Source of the DNA: Monosporascus cannonballus
Taxonomy: Eukaryota > Ascomycota > Sordariomycetes > Xylariales
Assembly (NCBI GenBank): GCA_004154925.1
Contig: QJNS01000260.1
Location: 16,086 to 80,085 of the forward strand
Length of the DNA stretch: 64,000 bases
Direction: 5' to 3'
The notes under the pieces are model-generated. The model was not told the DNA's origin. It searched no databases and was given only the letters and a program-made list of their open reading frames with translations. This document shows, in pieces, positions 34,720 to 49,500 of this stretch (the first letter of the stretch is position 1; every line of letters begins with the position of its first letter). The position numbers and the translations under genes are program-made.

Positions 34720-34883
34720 TGTCAGATATAGGGGACATCAGTTGTGTTGTTATATTCAGTTAAGTTATAGGTGCTTTCGTACGCGTACAACTTTAAGTAG
34801 CTTAGCTACGAAACATATATGAGCCGATTAGTATAGGACTTTTCCGTATATGGAGAGCGCTCCGTACCCCCAGCTAGCTAATA
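34720..34883 (-). repeat. Copia LTR, left copy (3' LTR), uninterrupted
   Basis: 164 bp, starting TGTCAGATATAGGGGACATC and ending AGCTAGCTAATA. Lightly mutated compared with the right copy. It contains ACATATAT at about 34,808, the site equivalent to the insertion point of the nested element in the right copy, so it is an empty-site reference. Confidence 0.85.
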
Positions 34884-37800
34884 TACACCCTTAACGCCTT
34901 AAAGCATTTACGGCGTTAATCATTATATTTTATTATGTTCTAAAGTTACAATTATTTAATTTATTTTTTCTTTAGCAATTAAATCCTTTTAATTAATTAA
35001 TTCTTTATTTAAAATAACGTTTAAAGCTTTTTTTATTAGTTTAAAGCTTTTATAATATGTATTAATCTTAATTACTTTTTAAAATACTTAAAGATTTTTT
35101 ATAATAAAGTTTTAATTAATTTATTAGCCAGCATATTATTTATAAGCGTATAATTTGTTTTTATTAAATTTTTAAATTGTTTTTCGTAATTAATAATTAT
35201 ATATATTTATATACCGTAATTTTATTTTTAAAAGGGTAACGTCGGCGTTAACTAATTGTATAATCTATTAATTATCGTACTACATATTTAATAATGCCAT
35301 ACCTAGGCCGATTCCTAATTTTTCGATTAATTGAAAATAAAAAAAGTTTTTTTTATAATTTATATTAAAAATAATAATTTTATTTTGATTATAAAAGTAA
35401 TTATTATATCTTGGTTATTTGTCCATTACCTTATTATTTTGCCGAATAATTTCATAACGCAAATTTAAAAACGTTTTCGATCAACTGTATTATTTGTAAA
35501 AAAAATATCGCTTTAAATATTTATCAAATTTTTATTTTCGAATTATAACGTTAACGTTATAATATTAAATATATATAGTATAACTCGATTAACAGCTTAT
35601 AATATATGTTACTATAGTTTAAATTAAATTGAGCAAATCAAAATATCCCAAAAAATATATTTAATCGCATATTAATTATAACCTATAAAATAAAGCTAAT
35701 TCTTTTTTAAATATATGCTAATTAAGTTTAAATACGTTAAATTAAAATTCGACAATAGCTCGACGTTTGTTATAAGCGTTTTCAAAAAACTATTTAAATT
35801 TTTAAGAAATTAAATTAATTATTTTATTTATAAAATTAGACTAAAATAATTAAATTCTTTTGTTAAATTTGTTTTTAATTATTTCGATCTTTAAAAAACC
35901 ATTATAAGTCCTTATTTCTTATAAAGATATATCGTTTTCGGATATATTAAATTAATTAATTAACGAAATCTTAATTTTTCTTACTATACGCGGCAATAAT
36001 ATTATTTACAAAAAAGAGAAAATATCTTTTAAGGCATAGAATAACAAGGTTTATAAAAAACAAAGCTTAATTTCAAATTCTTTAATATGCTGGTAAATTC
36101 TTTTTGTTAAAGCAAAAATAATTTCTTTAATCTATATAATATTTTTCTAATTAAAAATGGCTTCTTATATTATAGGCGTTATAAAAGTATCTTTATATAT
36201 ATTTTATAAGATAACGTTATATTAACGAAAACGTTTACAGTATTATATTATTTCAGTTTTAAGTTAAATTTAACCGCAATAATAATCAAGATTTAAAATA
36301 ACTTCTTAGCGAATATAAATATATATATCGCTATAAACGGTTTTAAACTATTAATTACCTTATATAATAAAATAGGCCTTGTATTTTTTATAGCCAATTA
36401 TATTTATGAAATTTATAAACTTAGATTTATATATATTTTAAAACCTATATCTTTTTAACTAAAAATTAATTGATAATTTCTCAGGATTATATTTTCTTAC
36501 AACTTTATAAATAAACTTTTTCGATTTTACGAAATATATTTTTTAACGGGTATATATTTAGTTTTTTATAACTTCGCGACAATAACGGTAAATTACGCGT
36601 ATATACCCGATTTTACGACCTAATTATCTTTTTATATATTTTAATAACTAAGTTTTTCCGATTAAGATAACGCGTATTTCGAGTAATTATTTTTCTTAAA
36701 CTTCTGTAATTTATCGATCGGTTATCGTTCGTACTGATAAAGAAAACTAAACGTCTTATATTAAATACGGTTTCCTATACTCTATATTCGTTTTAAATAA
36801 TACCTGTTCGATACGAAATATACCGAGAGCTTACGTTTACGACTTGTAAAAAGCCTTCGTTTTTACTGTCATTATAAGTTAAATAATATAACAGAAAATT
36901 AAGGTTACTTTTATTTTTTTCGTCGACATAATAATCGTAATAGTTATTAAGGTAAACACTAGCGGCAGTAATAGTTTAAGGGACGGAAATAATTTAAATA
37001 CAACGATCGTATAAAAATAAATAATTTTTTATAAACAAATTTATTTTTCTCGATTCCGTACGTTTTTTACATTAGTATCTTTTTAAAATTATTTTTTTGT
37101 TTAACTAGTAATTAAATTATTCTATTTAGATTTTCGTTTTTTTATATATTCAAAAAGTAATTATTCGCTTAATTAAATATTTTTACTTATCGAAATAACT
37201 TTTATAATTTATTTTTTGTTACGTATAAAAAGTTATTTTTTAAAATTTTTAATATTATTTAAAAAGGTAATTTGTTGTTAAATTATACGTTTCGAGTAAT
37301 AATAATCTTATTAATTAACGGATTTCAAATTTCGTAAATATTCGTAAATCGATAATCGATAAAATAACTTATTTATATTATAGGCTTTAACTTTTAAAAT
37401 TTTGGGTTTTTTTATAACGATAATTATTATAACGTAAATTATATAGCTATATACTTATAAGTAAGTTTGTTAAAACTTTCGATTAAATATTATTATATTA
37501 TTTTTATATGTTAAATAAATATAATAAATCTCGTATAAGCTTTGCTAAAAAAGTACGTATGTAAAGGTACGATTATATAGATATATTGCCGTTTTAAAAA
37601 TATATACGATTAAAAACGAAAATAACTTAATGCTATTTCGTATCGTAATTATTTTCTTCTTAATTATACCCCTTAAACGCTTTGTATTTCTATTTTAAAT
37701 CTAAGTATATAATATTAAAGGTTTAAGTTTAATATTAAAAAAGACGACTAGGACATATCTTTAAGCTGGTAATTTTTTAAGATTTCGTTATTGCATTCGA

Positions 37801-40020
37801 ATACCTATAACAATACTTTATTTTAGTTTTTTTTAAATTTTTTATAAAAAATATCGAAACGTTATAATGAATATATTTTATTTTTAATTCTTAAGATAAA
37901 TATTTTAAATAAAATCTAAATATTGATTAGTTGTAAATATAATATATTTATATTCTTTAAAGTTTTTTTCGAAATCTGTAAAATCGATAGCGATTTTTTG
38001 TCCTAATCGAGAAATTTCTTTCTTAAAAGTACGGCGTATTTATCTTTTAGCTTTCGTCTAGCTACATATTTGATATTCGATTATTATAAGGCCTTTTAAG
38101 CGGACTTTTTTCGTATGAAATTGCAACTATACGATTATTTCGAGTCCTAAATATCTTAATTTTAAATACTATATTATACCGTTATTAATTTATAATAATC
38201 TTATTTTTTACGAATTAACGTTTCTTTTATAAGTTATTAAAGCTGTATAAGTAATTATTACGCTAATATTTTCGATAATAAATTAATTAAATTTATTTAT
38301 TAATGTAATACCTATTTAATTATATTTATTTTAAATAAAATCATTGGTTTTTCGATTATCTTATTAATAGCTCTTTTTTCGAAACTATCAAAAAGATATT
38401 AAATTATATACGAAATTTTCGCAATATGTTACGTTATATAAACGTAACGTTTTCGTACTATTAAGGTTTCGAAATACTATATTAATCTTTTTATATTCTT
38501 TAATTAAAACAAAATTATTATTTACATATATTTCGTTATTTTGAACAATTAATTTGAAATTTAAAAACTTATTAATAAGATTAAAAATATATATCGTTAA
38601 TTTTAAGTCCAAAATAAATAAATTCTTTAAAAAGATAAAACAAAGCATTTATAGCATTACGTTAACTATTAATTAAAAAGTACGCCAGAATTTGTTTTAC
38701 TTTTTTTTTAAGAATTAATTTGTTTATATAAATATTTTTTTATAGTTCGCGATAAACTGTCGATCTTTTTTAAAAAAATTAATTAACAGTAATTCAACTT
38801 TAAACGTATGCTTTTATTTTATCGTTATAACGGAAACCTATTACGGCTGTATTAAGCGATATATATTAAAATTAAAATAATATATAATAAGCACTTAAAT
38901 AAATTTTATAACGAATATTTTATATATTCGATTTTTATCGTTTTCGTTTATTAATGTTTCGATTTATATAATAATTTTACGATTATCTTATTTTGCCTTA
39001 CGTCTCGAGGTTTTTTTTTGATAATTAAAAATTAATAAATTTGACATTTTCCTAATTAGGATTATTCTGATTAAGAACATCCGTAACGGCCGCCTAGAAC
39101 GTCGGAAACGTTATTTTGATATTTCGTAATATAAATATAAGATGGGCCATAGCCTAATAATTTAAAAAATTAATTGTCGCTTTTTAGAAATTAATTATAC
39201 CGTTATCGATTTCGGCCTTTTTTATTATCTAAAAGGTGGTAATATATATCCTAATTATAAGGGCCAATATTATAGAGAAGTTGTTAACTTATATAATCGT
39301 CGTTTTCGTTTTTAAAATATAATATTATTATCTTAAAATTATAATTTTTTATTATTTTACGATTTATTCGTTTACCTTTTTACTAAATTTCGAAATTTAT
39401 TTTAAAATTTCGCAATATTTTCGTTAAATACAAATTAAGAACTTGCTGCCGTATATTTTGCTTAATTCGGCTAATTTAGCGTATTATTTTTGTAAGTTTT
39501 TTTTAAAAAGAAATTTTATTGCGTTAAATCGTTAACGCTTTTGCAGAAAATATTGTATTTTCGATTTTTAAAAATATATACCGTAAAATTCTAATTGTAA
39601 GTTTGTTTACTTTCGGTTATTATTTTAAAGGTATTTATTAGGTGTCTCGTAAGATCAATTTTTTCGGTAATTTTCCCGGACAATAAAAACGATAATAGGG
39701 TATTAAATTACGCCGTATAGCGAATTCGTTTTTTAAGATAAAAGGTTATATCGAATTTTATTAATTTAATAAGTTACGAAAGTAATTAATCGAAATCGAT
39801 AAAATTCTAAATATTAAGCGCTTATATTTTAAATTAAAATTCGCTTTTAAAGCGATCTTAATTTTAGGTTCTTTATAAATAATTAAAGACATTGACTATA
39901 TGGTTATTATTATTATTATTAAAGTATACAAAAAAATTAATATTAATATATAACTGATATTGTCTTAGTAATAACTGATTAATAAATATATATGCGAATT
40001 AAGTAAATAAAACTTTAAAT
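34884..40020 (-). other. RIP-degraded copia internal region
   Basis: 5.1 kb, very AT-rich, CpA-poor, stops in all frames. Apart from the protease remnant at 38388-38648 I could not identify the integrase, reverse transcriptase or RNase H parts by eye. Confidence 0.7.
38388..38648 (-). pseudogene. Copia polyprotein remnant: protease / pre-integrase region
   Basis: An 86-codon minus-strand frame. LDLKLTIYI near its start is what RIP (TCA to TTA, GGA to AAA, CAT to TAT) would make of the copia aspartic-protease motif D-S-G-x-T-x-H-I. Downstream the frame keeps RFxNF-like spacing (NKFLNFK), NNNFV, EYKKINIV, then LRLYNVTYCENFVYNLISF, which matches the copia NV-Y-P-F-NL-S signature after RIP. Its position, about 1.4 kb from the right LTR, fits gag-protease order on the minus strand. 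Non-functional. Confidence 0.75.
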
Positions 40021-40122
40021 TATTAAATATAAAAGATATTAATTATATTATTGGATTTAATTAAGTTATAGGTATTTTCGTACGCGTACAACTTTAAATA
40101 GCTTAATCACGGAACATATATA
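40021..40122 (-). repeat. Copia LTR, right copy (5' LTR), first part
   Basis: 102 bp aligning without gaps to 34720-34821 and differing mainly by G-to-A and C-to-T changes. Ends with CATATATA (40115-40122), the left copy of the nested element's 8 bp target duplication; the LTR resumes at 61962. Confidence 0.85.
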
Positions 40123-40138
40123 TTGCCTCATCGTGATC

Positions 40139-40298
40139 AGGACCCCATTTTGGAGGTTGTGGCTGCGCCTGCGGCGCAGCAGCCGTAGCCATAACTATAG
40201 CTTTTATTCAAGAAATACTTATTAAAGGTCTAATATATCAGCTAAACTTCTTTAAAAATAATACTTATAAAAATAATAAAACCTCCAAAATAAGGCCT
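40139..40298. repeat. Subterminal inverted repeat in unit 1
   Basis: Arm 40139-40158 (AGGACCCCATTTTGGAGGTT) pairs with 40280-40298 (AACCTCCAAAATAAGGCCT). The same arrangement is in unit 2 at 51126-51145 and 51267-51285, where pairing is better. Between the arms lies a GC-rich hairpin at 40161-40190. It could be a subterminal transposase-binding structure or a small MITE-like insertion shared by both units. Confidence 0.8.
40161..40190. repeat. GC-rich hairpin island, unit 1
   Basis: 30 bases, no change between the two units (second copy 51148-51177), in surroundings that are mostly A and T. Core GGCTGCGCC-TGC-GGCGCAGC forms a stem. It keeps CpA sites that RIP normally destroys. Confidence 0.85.
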
Positions 40299-41019
40299 AA
40301 TGGCAAATTGTAATTTTTTTGTTCTATTTAATACGTTTTTATACAAATTCGCAAAAATTATTAATATTAATTTTAATAATATATATTAATTACGAAACTC
40401 CCAGTAATTTAATTTATATAATTTAAAACAAAATTAAATATTTAATTTTTTAATATAATAAAAATTTTAATTAATATAAAATCAAAATTATTATAATAAA
40501 AAAATAACTTAAAATCTCAATTAATATATGTTATAACTTTTTATCCTTTTTAGGCTAATACGATAATAATATAATTTTATAAGTTAAAATAATAATATAT
40601 AAAATTTAAAATTATTTATAATAAACCCCGAAATATATTTTTTTTAATTAATTAAATACGGGTAATATATTTAAAAATTTGAAATAAATATTTTATATTT
40701 TCGAATATTTAATTTTCCAAAGCGAAATATTTATCTTTATTTAATACCTTTATCGGTTTTTTGCCGATATAAACGTAATTAATCTATATGCCAATATTAT
40801 ATATACGGCCGATAACCTTATAGAAATTTTGTATTATTGGTTTATTCGCTTTATATTAGGCGTTACGTTTAATGGATAAGGCCGTATTTTACGAAAAAAA
40901 TAAGTTAATATAATATATAATTTAATTTTTAAAAAACTTAATATTTTTTTATTATTAATATAAATTTTAAAAAATATTTAATTATTTAAGTTTTTTTATT
41001 AATAATTAACTTAATTATT

Positions 41020-41165
41020 AATTAAATTATATTATTAATTAAATTATATTATTAATTAAATTATATTATTAAATAAATTATATTATTAATTAAATTATAT
41101 TATTAATTAAATTATATTATTAATTAAATTATATTATTAATTAAATTATATTATTAATTAAATTA
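41020..41165. repeat. 17 bp tandem array (about 8-9 copies)
   Basis: Period ATTAATTAAATTATATT. Unit 2 has about two copies at the matching place (about 52,010-52,035), so the array expanded after the duplication, or contracted in unit 2. Confidence 0.8.
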
Positions 41166-44100
41166 ATAAAAATATAACAAATTTTTATATTAATAATTTT
41201 ATATTTTACGTTTGTTTTAATATTTGTAAATACGAAAAAATTTAATTTAAAAGTATTCGACCATATAGTTATTAAATAATATAATTATAATATTTTTAAT
41301 TTTAAATAAATATCGAATAATTAATTTTAAATTGTTATATTAAATTTTGTTTTCGAATGATAATATAGCTTAATTATTATTAACGAAATATATTTATTAT
41401 TAAAAATAATTCCCGGCTTAAATATATTAATATTTATAATTTACGTTTTATTTTTTATTTATATATAATAATTTACGTATATAATAATTATTAATAATAT
41501 TAAAAAAATTGCGAAATATAACGGTTTTTGTCAAATCGGCGGCCTAATTAAATATAGTTATAAAACGAAAATCCGGCATTTTAATATTAATCGTTTCGAA
41601 ATCGATATTTTTATTTTCTTTATATTTAAAAGTTAATATTCAAATTAAAAATATTTAAATTTTTTAATAATTAATATATCCGGGTTAATAAATAATTTTT
41701 TTAAAATTTAGTTTAATAATTTATGTTTTATTATTAAAATTATTATTTATGTTAATAATAAGGCGAAAATTATAAATACTTATAATTATCTAATTAAAAT
41801 TATAGTAAACCGAAAGTATTTATTAAAAATTATTAAAAAAGTTATTAAGTTTTATAATTCCGAAATACCTTATAAAAATTAAATTTGCATATATAATAAT
41901 TTAAAGTAATCGGATAATTTTATTTATATCGTTATATTTATTATTATTATTTAATTAAATATAAATATTTTAAATATTAATTAAATAATACAATAAGATA
42001 TATTATAAAGTTTTTCGATTAAGGATTTATAATAACAATTCGGTCGAATAATTCGTAATTATAAGTAATTAAATATAATTAGTTATAAATAAACTATATT
42101 ATTTATATTTTATTAAATATTTAATAAGTATAAAATTAAGTTATTTATTTTAAAAAAGGCGAAAATAACAAAAATAATTTAGGCTTAGTAAATTAAAAAT
42201 TATGTTATTTATAAAAACGTAAAAGTTATAATAAAAAGCAATATGGCGGATTTGGATAATAAAGAAAATAATACGTAATTTATCGCAAATAATCTCGATT
42301 AAAACGAAATAATTATTAAATTTTAAATTTAATTTTCGGCGAGCTAAAATATTATTTATAAATTTTTAAAATAAAGTAATTTGAATTGGTAATATTGGAT
42401 AAAGATAAGGCCTTAATAATATATATTATTTAATAATAAATATTATTTAATAATAAATATATATATATATAATTATTTTAATATATTTAAAAAAAATTAT
42501 AATGTTAAAAAAATTATAATAACTTAATTTTAATTAGACCTTATTGCAATATATATACGTTTAACTTTTTTTTATATACTTAAATTTTTAAATTCGAAAA
42601 TATTTACGTAAAAATAACCAAACGCCGGTTTAATAAAGGCGGTTATTTAAAAAATAATAAAGTTTTGGTATAAATAATAAATAAATGAATTATTTTTTAT
42701 ATAGTTATTTCCGTTTAACGGTAAAAAAATAAAATAGATATTTATTTTTATTAAATTTAAACGGTTTTTATTTAATAAATTTTTAAATAAATTAAATAAA
42801 GTTAAAAAATTATATTTAATTAAAATATAATCAAATTAATTAAAATGATTTCCAATTTTAATAAATAATAATATTAGAATATTTTAAAAAATTACTTATT
42901 TTTTACGTTATATATAATATACGAAAAAGTTATATTTTTAATTTTCTAAAAAACATAAATAATTTTTTGTAAATAATAATATTTATTTAATCGGAAATAA
43001 CGGCGTTATATTTTTATGCCGCAAATCGATCTATATAAATTACAAATTATTATTATGTTATAAATTTAATAAATATCCAAAAAAATTATAAGGTTACCTT
43101 AAATTACGCCCCGTTCTAATTAAAGTATACCGTATACGGTTATTCGGTTTAAATTAGTAATTAACGGATTAACGGTAATCCTAATAATTTAAATATTAAA
43201 CCGATATATAATTTATACGTTTTTATAATTTAAAATTATAATTTCGATTATAATAATGTTTATATTTATATACGTAATTCGTAATATATTAAATAATTTT
43301 AATTAAAAATTTATTTTAATTTTTTTATTTATAATATTAATATAAAATTTATCGTTTTTAAATATTTTTAATTTTTTAATTTTATTTTCGTTACCGTACT
43401 TATATTTATATAATTTATTTATTTTTATATCGTTACCGGAATTGCCGGTATTGCTAAAACGTAATAATCCGTAATTTAACGTTATAAATAATATATCGGG
43501 GAAAAAATCGAAATAATAATTTTTATTAAAATTAAGGAATTATACGTTATAAATAAACGGTATTTATTAAATAATAATATTAATAATAAATTAAAAAATA
43601 ATTACGATATTAAGTTAAAAATAAAAAATAAAATTTTATTAATTTTAATTAAGGCTAATAACAAAAAATATATACGGTTTCGGCATAATATTGTAATTGT
43701 AAAATACGATAATTATAAATATTTATATAATATTAATTAAAATTATTAATATATTATTTATTTAATAAATTTATTATTTTTAATATTTTTTAATTTAATA
43801 AGTTTTATACGAAATATTAATTTATCTTAATCCGGATTAATTATATGTTATAACAAATATATAATAAAATTTTTTAATTAAAAAAATTTACGAAATTTTA
43901 TATTATACGATTTAAATTATACTTTATTATAGTTATTAACAAATTATCTTTTTAATTTATAACTTTTAATTTACGACGCAAAATTAAAGTTTTTTAAATT
44001 TTATTTTCTAGTTTCTTTTCTTAAGTTCGTTATATTAATTTTTAAAATATTTTTATTTTTAACCCTTAAAGTATTTTAACATAAATTAAATAATTAAAAT

Positions 44101-45591
44101 AAAAATTCGATTATACGAATAAATAAATAATATAAATAATTTTTCGCCAATATTAAAAAAGTTATTTTTTATTATTAATATAATTATTTTAATATCCGTT
44201 TTTTAAATACTAATTCGAAACGTTTAAAATCTTGAATTTATAAAAAAAATTTTATTAATTATGTTTTATAATTTTATTTTCTTATAATTAAAATTAATAT
44301 TTATCGGCATATAGTCCTAATTAATGTTTTTCGAAACCGCCCGTATACCTTATTATTATTTTATTAAAAATTTTAATAATTTTTTTTTCGAATTAAGGCT
44401 TTTTAGTTCTTTTAATAAAAGTTAACGGCCGGATTTAACTTTTTTTCTTTTGTTACGTTTTCTTTTTATCCGCATAATTAAATTCCCGGCTGGTTCTAAG
44501 GATTTCTTTGTTTTTTCCCCAGCTAGTTCTAAGAGTTTTTTTATATCAAAATTTTATATAAATATAATAATAATCGGATATTCCGGGTAATTGCCGAAAT
44601 CCTTAATATTAATACCGAATATACCGCGGTATTTAAAAATCTAATTTTTATATAAAATTATTTATTTGGCAGCTAATTATATATAAATACGGATTTTCCT
44701 TTCGTTTAATATTATAAAAATAATATTTATATAATATATATTATAAGATATATTATAATTTTAAAATTTTTTTAATTAAGACTATAAAATTACCATATTT
44801 CTAATATTATTTATATTATACAAATTATTTTGGATTATAAATTTCTAAAAACGGCTAATAGCTTAAATTATACGGTTTTTTAAAAAAAATATATGCCGGT
44901 TAAATTTGTAATATAAAAAACGTTTATTTTATGATTCCAAAAATTTATTATTTAATAATCCATATTATCCGTATTAATAATTTTATTATTATATTTTGAT
45001 ATAAAGAAAAAAAAATAATATTATATATTTTTTAATAATTTTTTAAGGTTTAATAAAAATAAAATTTAAAAATCGTTAAAATATATAAATATGTTTTTTA
45101 TTAACTTTTTATAAGTTATATATATATAAATAAAATCCCGTAATATTTATTTTAATATTATTTCGAAATTATTATAAATAAAATATATATTAATATATAT
45201 ATAACAATAAATAATTTATGTTTTTTAATATATAATAATAAAATTTACCTTATAAAAACCTTATAATATTAAGATTTTGTTAAATAATCGTTTAACTTAA
45301 GGAAAATTTATTTTATAAATTAAGACAAAATTTAAAAAAATAATATATATAACAAAAAAATAAAATACGAAAAATAACGTTACAATTAATATAATTCGTA
45401 TCAAAAATTAATTTAACGTTATTACGATTTTTATATACGTTTTAATTTTTTATTAAGATATTATATATTTTTCGAATAAGATTACCGTATTTTGCTTTAT
45501 TAAATAATAATAATACCATAATAATAATTATATAATATTAAATATATATAAATAAGTAATTATAATTAGGAAATTTAATAATATGATAAAT

Positions 45592-45885
45592 TTATCGATA
45601 TAAATTCGGCTTAATTAAAATTAAAAATATAAATAAAAAATAAAAAATATAATAAATAAAATAAAAATCGTATATTAAATAATTACCGAATATATTATTA
45701 ATATAAATAAGGAATATATAAAAATTTATAATATATAAATAAAGTTTACGAATAATTAATAAATTATAAAAATATCCTAAAATAATATATATAAATAAAA
45801 TTAAAATATATATAAATTTCAAAATTATATAATTATAAATATGTAAATTATTATATTTATATAAATTATTAAATATAAAAAACAA
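45592..45885 (-). other. AT-driven open frame, not a gene
   Basis: 97 codons, almost only Ile, Tyr, Leu, Asn, Phe. The equivalent place in unit 2 is not open. I regard it as a chance frame in RIP-mutated DNA. Confidence 0.7.
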
Positions 45886-46373
45886 TTACCGTTATTTTTA
45901 TAACGAAATAATAATATATATAAAAAAACTTAATAATTATATGCAAATTATACGAAATTTATATTTTATTATAAATTTCTTAATATAATTCATAAAATTA
46001 TTTTTCTAATAAATATCAAATATAATTAATATAATTATTTAATATATAATTAATATTATTTATTAAATTATAATTTTTTATAACTTTAAATACTTATTAT
46101 ATTTTAATATATAGAATTACGTTATTTACGATATAATAATTATTAGTTAATTTTTTTATTTAATAACCGAAATCTATATTATAATATATATTTTTATATA
46201 TTTTACGATATTATATAAGGTAAATAAATTCTTTGCCGATATAATAAAAATAATTTTTATTATAATTTCCGATAATATACCCCAAATAAACTTAAAAAAC
46301 CTTATTCGCCCAGTTAAAAGAATTAGATTCGTTAATAATATCTCCGAAAAATAACCTGTTTCCGAAAAATAAC

Positions 46374-46530
46374 TTGCCCCCAAAAAATAACCTTAAAAAC
46401 AGGTAATAAAATTTCGGACTAAAAAACAGCCGGAATAGGTACTAGAACAAAAATAATTTGCCCCCGAAAAATAACCTTAAGGACGGGTAACAAAATCCTT
46501 AACCAAAAAATAGCCGAAACCGATACCAAA
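46374..46530. repeat. 84 bp tandem duplication in unit 1
   Basis: Two imperfect copies starting TTGCCCCC at 46374 and 46458. Unit 2 has a single copy at about 57,200-57,275. Less AT-rich than its surroundings. Confidence 0.75.
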
Positions 46531-49500
46531 ATAACCTCCAATATAGCGAAACCGATAACGTAATTCCGATTAAGGTATTTTCGTATTAATTAAGTAATAT
46601 TTAATTATCCCAAAATATAAGATATTTGTTACGGAAAATATATATTATATATAACCGATTTCAAATATTAGGTATATATTATAAGATTATATTAATATGG
46701 CAAAAAATTTGAAAAAATAAATATTTTATATTTTAATATTAATACGAATATATATTAATTAAAAAATCTTATAATTATTAGAAATTTATAAATTCGGTAA
46801 TATTACGAAAAGCTTATATTACGAATAAAAGTTTTTATTATGAAGAAATACGATATTTATATAAGTATTAAATATTAATAATATAATTCGAAATATTTTC
46901 CGTAATAATAATTAACAAAATAAAATTTACGTTATAACGGATTATGCCGGCTTTATAAATTATTAAATTATTAAATTAATTACGAATTTTTAATTAATTA
47001 TAATTTTCGTAATTTAATAAAAAGTTATATAAATTGAATATTATATAAATAATATAAAAAAAGGTTTATAATTTTATAAACCGGGTTATTTGGCCAGAAA
47101 ATATATGTTATATAATTATTTTATAAATATTATAATTTACGAAATTATATAAATAATAAATATGTAAATTACGTATAAAAACGTAACGAAAAATATTTAT
47201 ACGTAATTTTTAAATATTTGATATTATTATATAATTCGAATAAAGATTTTTAAAAAAAATTTAAACGCAAATATTACGCCTAAAACGAACAAAATTTTAG
47301 GACCCGAAAACGTAAAAAAAAATTATTAATACATAAATTATAATAATACGCGAAAAAAAGCAAAATAAAAAGAAAAAATCTTAAAAAGTATTTAAAAATA
47401 TTAATTAATAAATTAATTATAAACGGAATATATAAATTAATCCGAAATTATACGTTATATTTAATTATAAATAATATAATATTTTTATCTAATTTTATAA
47501 AAAATAAAATATTTAAATAGGATATAATTAATTAAAATTACGTAAATTATGAATTTAATTAATTATATTAATTTCATTAATAATTATGCCGTATACCATA
47601 TCGTAAAATATTATTTTTTTATCCGTAATTTTATTATTAAAAATAAATAAATTATATTAATATAACAACCAAATAATCGTAATAATATATAAAATAATCC
47701 TGAAATTAATTAATTAAAATTATATAAATAATAAAATTATATTAATATTAAAATTATAATATAAATATTATATTATTTATAAAAATATAAAATAATAAAA
47801 AAATAAAAAATTATATTAATAGTTTATTTTTATTTAATAAATTTTTATTTTATTTATTTAACGAAAATAATAATAATAATAAATCGCCTTAATTAAAATT
47901 ATTAATTAAATTATCGATAATTTGTATTATAAAATCATAACTTTTTTTCGCATATAAAATATTATAATTATCCAAAACCAAATTATTTTTAATAAATTTA
48001 ATATTAAAAACTTTTTAAGTAATTAAATTAAAACTATTTATAAATTAATTTTTATTTTTTATCGTATTTAATTAATTAAATTTATTTATATTATTAGTAA
48101 TAAATATAATATTATTAAAATTAATAAATTTAATTTTTATAACTTTACGGTCCATAATTAAAATATTTTCGGAATTTTAACCGTTTTTTTAAGTCCAAAA
48201 TAAATATCCTTAAATAAACCAAAAATTCCGAAACAAAAAATAAACGTATTTAAAGATTTCGTTATAAAAGTCCTAAATAACGTGATATTTATTTTATAAA
48301 AAAGTATAACGGACATAAAATTCGCATTATAAAGATATATAATACTTAATTAAAAATAAATTTCGGAAAAAAACAATATTAATATTATATATATTATTTT
48401 TTAACCGGCGAAATTCGCTAATAAATTACAAATTATAATATTTGTTTTTTTGATTAAATATTTTCCATATTTTTTCCTTAAATTTTATCGGAATTAAATT
48501 TAATATTAAAATCAAATTAATAAGTATTTGATTTAATATTGCAAAATATAATATTTTTTGCCGTAATTAAATTAACCGGCCTTATAAAAAAATTATTATT
48601 AATATTAATTATTTAATATAATTAACGTTATTATATTATATAATATACTAAAAATATAAATAAATTTAAATTTTTTTTAAATAATAATAATAATTTTAAA
48701 ATTTTTATTAATAAAAATAATATTAATTAATTATTAATTATTATTTTTAATAAAGTTAAAAAAATTATTGCCTTATAAAATATCGGCCGTATTAAAAATA
48801 TTTTCGGTTCCGTAATTATTTAATAAAAAAACCTTATTCGGTACGTTTTAATTAAAATTATACCGTCTAAAAATAATATAAATAAGTTATATTTTTGAAT
48901 TAAAAAAATAAAATATTTATAAATTATCTGTTAAATAATTTATATTATTAAATAATATATTATTAATAAATAATAATAAAAAATTTATTAAAATTTTATT
49001 TATTTATTAATACGTTTTAATTAAAACCCCATAATACTTTCCTTATTTATTCGGCATAACTAAAATATTTAAAAATTACGTTATACGTAATAAATTTAAA
49101 TTCGGTAATAATTAATCGGAAGTATATATATTCTATAAATTCGGTAAATTTGGTTTTTTAAAAAAAATTTTTAATTAAGGTATTTCGAAAAACTTTATAT
49201 ATAATAAACGTTTTTGTTATAAATAATTTATATTAGGTATATAATTTTTGCAAAAATGACGTAAATATACGAATATTATATATATAAAAAATAAAAAGTT
49301 CGAAAAAATAAAATTTCGATAATTTTTAATATAATTACGTTATTTTATTTAAAAATTAATAATTTATTTCCAAAATTATTTATGTTTTATACGTTTCGAT
49401 TATATTATCGAATTAAGAAATACGTATAAATATAAATAAAAAATTTATTTATATATAAAATAAAATAAAAAAAATTATTATTATTTATTATATAAATCGG

